Below are positions 58,855 through 64,000 of a stretch of 64,000 bases of DNA, piece after piece (the stretch's first letter is position 1; each line of letters begins with the position of its first letter). This stretch comes from Planoprotostelium fungivorum. Its lineage: Eukaryota > Evosea > Variosea > Cavosteliida > Cavosteliaceae. The stretch covers positions 21,298 to 85,297 of the forward strand of contig MDYQ01000117.1 of assembly GCA_003024175.1 (NCBI GenBank). Direction: 5' to 3'. A program made the position numbers and the translations under genes. The notes below the pieces were generated by a model, which was not told where the DNA came from, did no database searches, and was given only the letters and a program-made list of their open reading frames with translations.

Positions 58855-61800
58855 TTAATCGTACATATTCCTCTTCAAGTGAGACATCTCCCTCAACACC
58901 AACCTCACGATGTTCGCCAATAATGCCATGTGGATCCAGATGATGGGAGACAAGATGACAACGGTGAAATTAAAGCTCAAGAAGGTCAAAGCCAACACGA
59001 GAAGGAAACCGAGAAGCTGGAACCGCTTTCAATTCTTCCATCTCTCGGATGATGATCGACGCGTCACCTGCACGATGAAGAGGGCGATGGAGGCTTTCGA
59101 TTTTAAGAGGTAGCCGTGGATGCATCTCCTGCCGGTCATACCGCCGGGTGTCAAGAGAAATTTGAATCCCGTCTTCTTTGCATCACCGATCTGTTGTGAC
59201 GATCACCATGATGAGACTTTTCATCATGAAACTCACCAGTCGAGAATATTCCAAGAAGTGGTCGCGATTTACGGTTCTGCCCGACAGAGCCACAGCAGGT
59301 ATGAAACAAACGAGACCGCTGACGAGAGTGACAAAGGCAGACTATAGACGTCATCATGAGTCATCGTCGTCCTCTATAAACTCTCACCTCCCAGTTGGTC
59401 CAAACTTGTCCGTTGACGAGGATCGTGTGGAGGAATACGGTACCCCAATTTCCCTCTCCGTCGAGTGGCCCGAAGGACTGGGGGGAGGTCAGGAGTGGCT
59501 GGTTGTAGACGGACGTGACTTCACCTCGGGTAAGACGAGCAGCCAGAAGATGGAGAGAGTTAAGAGGGTGAAGCTGGATCTTGGTATCTGAGAGTATCGA
59601 TAGACGGTCACCTGTTCGTGTGTCAGACGTCATTTTCTCTCTTCACGGCGAGGAGCGTGGAAGATTCTGCCAAGAGGGAGAAGAATTTTCTGTGAGATTT
59701 CTCACCTCGAGCTGCCAAGTTAAGAGACCCGATGGAGGTGAGATGCAGTTCCTGTGGTCAGCAGCTACAGCGTCTTCAAATTCGATCATTTCTCTGATCT
59801 ATAGGATGTCACGTGACCAGAAATTTCATCAAAATTTCATCAAAAAATTTCACCTTCTGTTCCCATTGATCACGGCGGCCTGCCTCACGTCAGAAATTTC
59901 CGAGAGATCTCGGACACTCACCGGAGTAATCTAAATATAGAACCCAGAAGCGGGGACCGAGGAGGAAGAAGAAGAGAATAAATAACAATAAAAGGATGGA
60001 GATGACGTAGAGGAGCTCTGATGCATAGATGTGACCCAACCACAAGATCGGTGATGTCGTTGTGATACGTGCGCCGGTACCATCGAGGGAGAATTGACTC
60101 GAAAACTCTTTGACATTTCCATCCGAGTCTATATAGGATGTCATCATGATGACGACACGATGATGATAATGACACGATGATGATGATCATCGTCATCGTG
60201 TCGATGATGATGATCATCATCATCGTGTCGATGAGATATGTGATCGTCACCTGTCGTGACGATACGTAATCGATGCAACTTTTCCTCGTAATCCAATGGA
60301 TTCCACGGAACCGTCCACAGATGCTTCTCCCCCGTGTAACTGTCCCTCTCATCAAAACTCTGAGGAGGAGAGAGACGTTCACACCTGAGATTACCGAGGA
60401 TGACGTCATCAATGAAAGCTTGTGCCGTGATACTAGAAGGAGTGGGAGTAATGATGATGACTCTCACGTGACTACTCTTTCTCATTCGATCCAAAGGTTC
60501 GAGGTCAGATAAGAATCTACAACTCACATGAGAAGGAATGAACCAATGGAATGAACGAGTAGAATGAACGAGTAGAATGAACGAGTAGAATGAACGGAGG
60601 AGATCGTAGGTCACCTGGCGTCTTTGGGATTGGTGACCATGACGATGGGAAATTGGTCGAGTTGTACGTCTACAAAGTTGTAGATGGAGTGATCCAGGGC
60701 CATCAGTCTGAACATTCTCTTCATCTTGAAGTCGGCCAACTCTAGCTCCCAAAATCTTTATTCCATTCAGAAGATGACAGTTTGTATATCATATGAATAT
60801 AATATAATATAACATTATGAATAAAATCACATGAGAATATAAAACAATCAGTCACCCATTCTGCCTGTCGTAATAATTTCTCTGGTGCACGTGACCGCAC
60901 AGCATGGCTAAGAAGGGAAATTTCTCTGAGATCTCCACGAGATTCAACGAATCTCCCGATGCCTTCAAATGTCTCGCGGTGGCAAACTGTTTTCTATCAA
61001 TGAGATAGCAATCTACAACGCAAACTATTTCAATATCGATGTATTCCTATTTCTATCTATCACAGTGATAAACCGTTATTCTTGTCGTCACTGATAAGAA
61101 GAAATGTGAACACGTGACACTCACCACTGGATAGTGACCCATGATGATCGTCTGATTGATTGTGCCTCTACCCTCCTCTAATCTCTCCTTCAGCAGTCTC
61201 CCCCCTTCTACTCCCAGGTAGCCCCACAGATCTGACAGTGCAGACAATCCAGTGGGAGGTGTCATATCTACCGAGAGGAACTGAAAGGTGGAGGTGGGGG
61301 TAGAATAACGAAAGTCAACGACGACGGTCTGTGAATCGCTGCCGTGGATCGTGAAATGAATCTGAGTTGCATGAGTCACCGACATCGACACATCACATCG
61401 TGGATCACATCGATCACGATCGGAGAGGGGAAGATCTTGTGGGGAGGATATTTTGAGGTTTTGAATGGAAGAGACTCACTTGATCGCGATGAGTGGACGT
61501 CGCATTAGATTGAGAGCCGAACACGGCGTATTGGTTGTACAGATTACGAGGCGAGGTCCAAGGGCCCACACCGTACGAATCGTGGTTACCTCTGATGTCT
61601 AACCAGAAACTCCTGTCAAACATCCCATTCTCCTGAACATCATATCATCAGGAGACATTCGATCGTTGGACCAACGCACCGTGAGCGCGTTCTTGTACGT
61701 GATCCAGTCTTCTTCTTGTTGTGTCCATTTGAGTTTGTTCTTCTGTCCATCTGTGATGTCACCGGTGTGAAGGACGAAGGCTGGTTGGATGATGTCCTTA

Positions 61801-62188
61801 AACTGTGAAATTTTGAGAGGTGATCTCGATGGTACGCGAGGTGGACTGCTCACGTGATGGAGAAGCAGGTGGAAATCTGATGTTCTGTCGTGCTCAAGGT
61901 GGGTAAGATGAGTGTCGCTCACTTGTGCGAACAATAAAAGCTCCTCCGTAGAGGTCCCCATGATGTAGCTAGTCAACGTCAGAGATAACATATAGCCATC
62001 ACATGTACTCACGAGTCATTGGGAATTGGCCTCACATCTGTGTCAAATGCACCGGTCGAACGACTTGCATATATCCCAAGAAATACACACACGACGATAA
62101 TGAACACGATTGTCCCCCGAAGATGGTGTCGAACCCAGCTGTGTAGATACGATTTCAAGAGCTGCGAGAGAGCTCTAACGTCGACCAT
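58855..62188 (-). CDS. TMEM62: TMEM62-like metallophosphoesterase membrane protein
   Basis: TMEM62 proteins join a calcineurin-like phosphoesterase domain to a membrane-embedded C-terminus; their substrate is not established. From ATG 62188 a signal-anchor (GTIVFIIVVCVFLGIYA) leads to the metal sites: LFAQVSDTHLTHL, PAFVLHTGDITDG, WLDIRGNHDSYGV, IIMGHYPV and LAMLCGHVHQRNYYDRQNG. The beta-rich domain ADFKMKRMFRLMALDHSIYN, FVDVQLDQFPIVMVTNPKDA is diagnostic for TMEM62. Membrane helices follow (LYVISILLLLFILFFFLLG and others), and the protein ends SHLKRNMYD at TAA 58855. In-frame ATG 62251 could extend the start by 21 codons. A dozen or so introns, several containing repeats and hairpins. Confidence 0.83.
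60148..60240. repeat. GATGATCATC-type palindromic tract in a TMEM62 intron
   Basis: Alternating 'gatgatgat' and 'catcatcat' blocks around 'cgtcatcgtgtcgatg' make long imperfect palindromes able to fold into a hairpin on either strand. Confidence 0.7.
60550..60596. repeat. 13-bp tandem repeat in a TMEM62 intron
   Basis: Three complete copies and one partial copy of aatgaacgagtag. Confidence 0.9.
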
Positions 62189-62455
62189 GATGTTGTTCGC
62201 GTTGATGTGTGGGTTGTTTCTCTCTTCGCCGATTTCCGTCTCCGAAGTCAAAAATCGGACCTTCTCTCTATTTATTACCCGTGAGGCCTCATGATCACGT
62301 CAGCGTGGCAGTGGTAGCATCTCATCTATGCGGTATCTTTAAGCTCTTCGCCTTTCGAATTGTGGACTGATCAGTCTTGATCAACCACCGCGGGTGAGTT
62401 TAGGGCAATTATACAACCGGGCAATGCGATATTGACAGGGACTTTTCATCCACAG

Positions 62456-63609
62456 ATGGACAGGATCCATCGTGAGCATTCCACGGGAGACGTCCAACGG
62501 ATGCATCTTTTAGTTCGTCAGTTTTGTCATAATATCATGGTTTTCTACGGGTGGTTTCCCTTCAAGAGGTTAGAAGAGCATTTTCCACATCAATCGAGGC
62601 AGAACTGGAGCGCACAGATCGAGGTGATTAGACCATCACGTATCCCAACCTCACGATCTCAGACGTCTGTGGAAGGAATGGATGGTCTGATGCAACTCAA
62701 TCAGTTGATCAAAGAGAGAAATGCCTATGCACACGAGCCACTCTCCAGCGTCAACGAATTGATCGAAGCCATAGAGAATCAGGAAGAGACAGACAGAGTA
62801 ATCCTCAGAGGATGGTTCAGGAGAGTCTGCATGGTCAGTGGTCACCAGTTACTCGCATCCATCGTCTCACATCTTGCAGAAAGATACACCGTCGATACAA
62901 GTTCAAGAGTTGGGTGTAGATACCATTCCCAAGGTGAGCCAATAGACATCCTTCATCACCTCATACAACCGCAGCTGCCCATCGACATCTCCTTTGAAGA
63001 GCTGATGAAAAAACTCTGGGGTCACACCCGACAACCTGATTGGACCGAATGGACGACGAACTGGGTGCGTTGGGCCACCCACAAAGAAGCGGAAGAATTG
63101 AAGAGGTTGTATCACGTGGATGATCTCGATGCCGTTCCCGAGATGAGGTGCATCCGTCGATCGAAAATGATCTCATCTCCATCAGATTAGCCGTCACTCA
63201 TTCGCTCCACGTCGATCAACTGCGAGCCACCGTGGAACATCTCCAAGGACTCGTCGATCACATCGAGTCGGAGCGGACCGATCTTCAGATAAAACTCTTT
63301 CAATCTCAAAAGGAGAACATAAACCTCCACCATCGGATCATCGAGACTGAGATGACAAACACATGTCTTCAGTTCAAGATGAGATGCATGGAAGAGAGAC
63401 AAAGAGTAAGAAGGATAGAGGATGAATGGAGTGAAACCATGCAGGGAGTCTATAAGAAGAGGAAGGTAGCAGTCGCTGAGGAGTTGATCGTGGAGGCGTA
63501 CATGATCCCAGCATCACAAATAAGTAAATATGATGGCATGATTGAACCAAATAATCTTGTGCCTGGGTCTGATCTTACATTTATAGATGAACAAGATACG
63601 TCTTTGTGA
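62456..63609 (+). CDS. Uncharacterised protein with RNxxxH (HEPN-like) motif and coiled coil
   Basis: ATG 62456 directly follows a likely 5'-UTR intron acceptor. The helical N-terminal part has LNQLIKERNAYAHEPLSSVN, whose RNAYAH fits the R-x4-H catalytic motif of HEPN RNase-like domains. It continues with ELIEAIENQEETDRVILRGW. A second region contains ELMKKLWGHTRQPDWTEWTT. After an intron (about 63147-63187) comes a long coiled coil (LRATVEHLQGLVDHIESERT, MRCMEERQRVRRIEDEWSET), and the protein ends TFIDEQDTSL at TGA 63607. About 370 residues. HEPN is a suggestion from one motif and helical context only. The gene is divergent from TMEM62. Confidence 0.6.
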
Positions 63610-63773
63610 TGATGGTCACACGTGTCGATCCACCACACCGTCGGCCCTTCTACAGATATATAGTTGTGCCAACGCTTATGAATAGATTAGAAATGTAGAA
63701 GGGGTACCCTCTTTTGATTCCGTCGTGTCAGTCTTTCATCATCAGTGTATTACCGGAGTTGAGGGTTTCGCAG

Positions 63774-64000
63774 AATTCAACCAACACAAACCCCACAGTA
63801 GCAGTGGTGGAACGTCCGCGTACATCTACCAATAACAACAACGGCCCTGCCCATGGAACTGGGGGACGAGAGGATCGTAACGGTAGAAGAGATGATAGGG
63901 ATCATCCACGCAACAATAGAAGGAACAATGACAACCGACGGAACGATCGCAACGACAGAAACAATGCTTCCAAAGGTCGTAGACCCATGGGCACTCCAAC
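63774..64000 (+). CDS. Arg/Asn/Asp-rich protein, partial at right edge
   Basis: An open frame after a consensus acceptor (tttcgcag) runs to the window edge. It reads NSTNTNPTVAVVERPRTSTN and then an Arg/Asn/Asp-rich low-complexity stretch (REDRNGRRDDRDHPRNNRRN) ending ...SKGRRPMGTP. Such RN/RD tracts are common in RNA-binding or ribosome-associated proteins. The start exon is not identified, and the gene continues outside the window. Confidence 0.5.

Overview
The window is nuclear DNA from an intron-rich, gene-dense eukaryote. Almost every gene is cut by many short spliceosomal introns (about 35-60 nt, GTGAG donors, TAG/CAG acceptors), intergenic gaps are often only 100-300 bp, and both strands are used. 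Housekeeping genes are plainly eukaryotic: actin, cytosolic HSP90 ending MEEVD, NUP88, complex III subunit QCR7. The mix (a GPI-anchored GH72 glucanosyltransferase and a fungal-type queuosine-salvage protein, but also SMCHD1-like, TMEM62-like, LTA4 hydrolase and lipoxygenase genes) does not fit an ordinary fungus. An amoebozoan-type protist is my best guess, inferred from gene content only.

Layout, 0-27 kb: GAS1-like GH72 enzyme; a 7TM protein; a damaged NmrA-like gene; a lipoxygenase with an N-terminal CBM48/AMPK-type glycogen-binding domain; a TPR-MYND-SET protein; a very large ZZ-finger/adenylation/carrier/reductase protein (carboxylic-acid-reductase-like); an SMCHD1-like GHKL ATPase of about 7.8 kb. 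An inverted, diverged second copy of the GAS1 tail plus the 7TM gene follows at 24.3-26.7 kb. Inside that copy sits a 426-bp hAT-like MITE with an 8-bp target-site duplication, and the other copy preserves the empty site.

Layout, 27-45 kb: small unknown genes, an asteroid/XPG-like nuclease-fold protein, a 27-bp minisatellite, actin (-), heme oxygenase (-), small unknown genes, a bZIP factor, an RRM-R3H RNA-binding protein with an Asn/Ser-rich tail, and a DENN-domain Rab-GEF-like protein.

Layout, 45-64 kb: QCR7 (-), queuosine salvage protein, NUP88, HSP90 (-), LTA4 hydrolase/aminopeptidase, a small multi-pass membrane protein (-), an intronless HAD-fold protein, a TMEM62-like metallophosphoesterase membrane protein (-), an unknown protein with an RNxxxH (HEPN-like) motif and coiled coil, and the start of an Arg/Asn-rich gene cut by the right edge.

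The genes do not form an operon-like system. The nearest functional links are thematic: lipoxygenase and LTA4 hydrolase (oxylipin chemistry), and SMCHD1-like, SET-MYND and bZIP (chromatin and transcription). Exon joins were worked out by eye from splice consensus and reading frame, so multi-exon coordinates give the outer limits of each gene.
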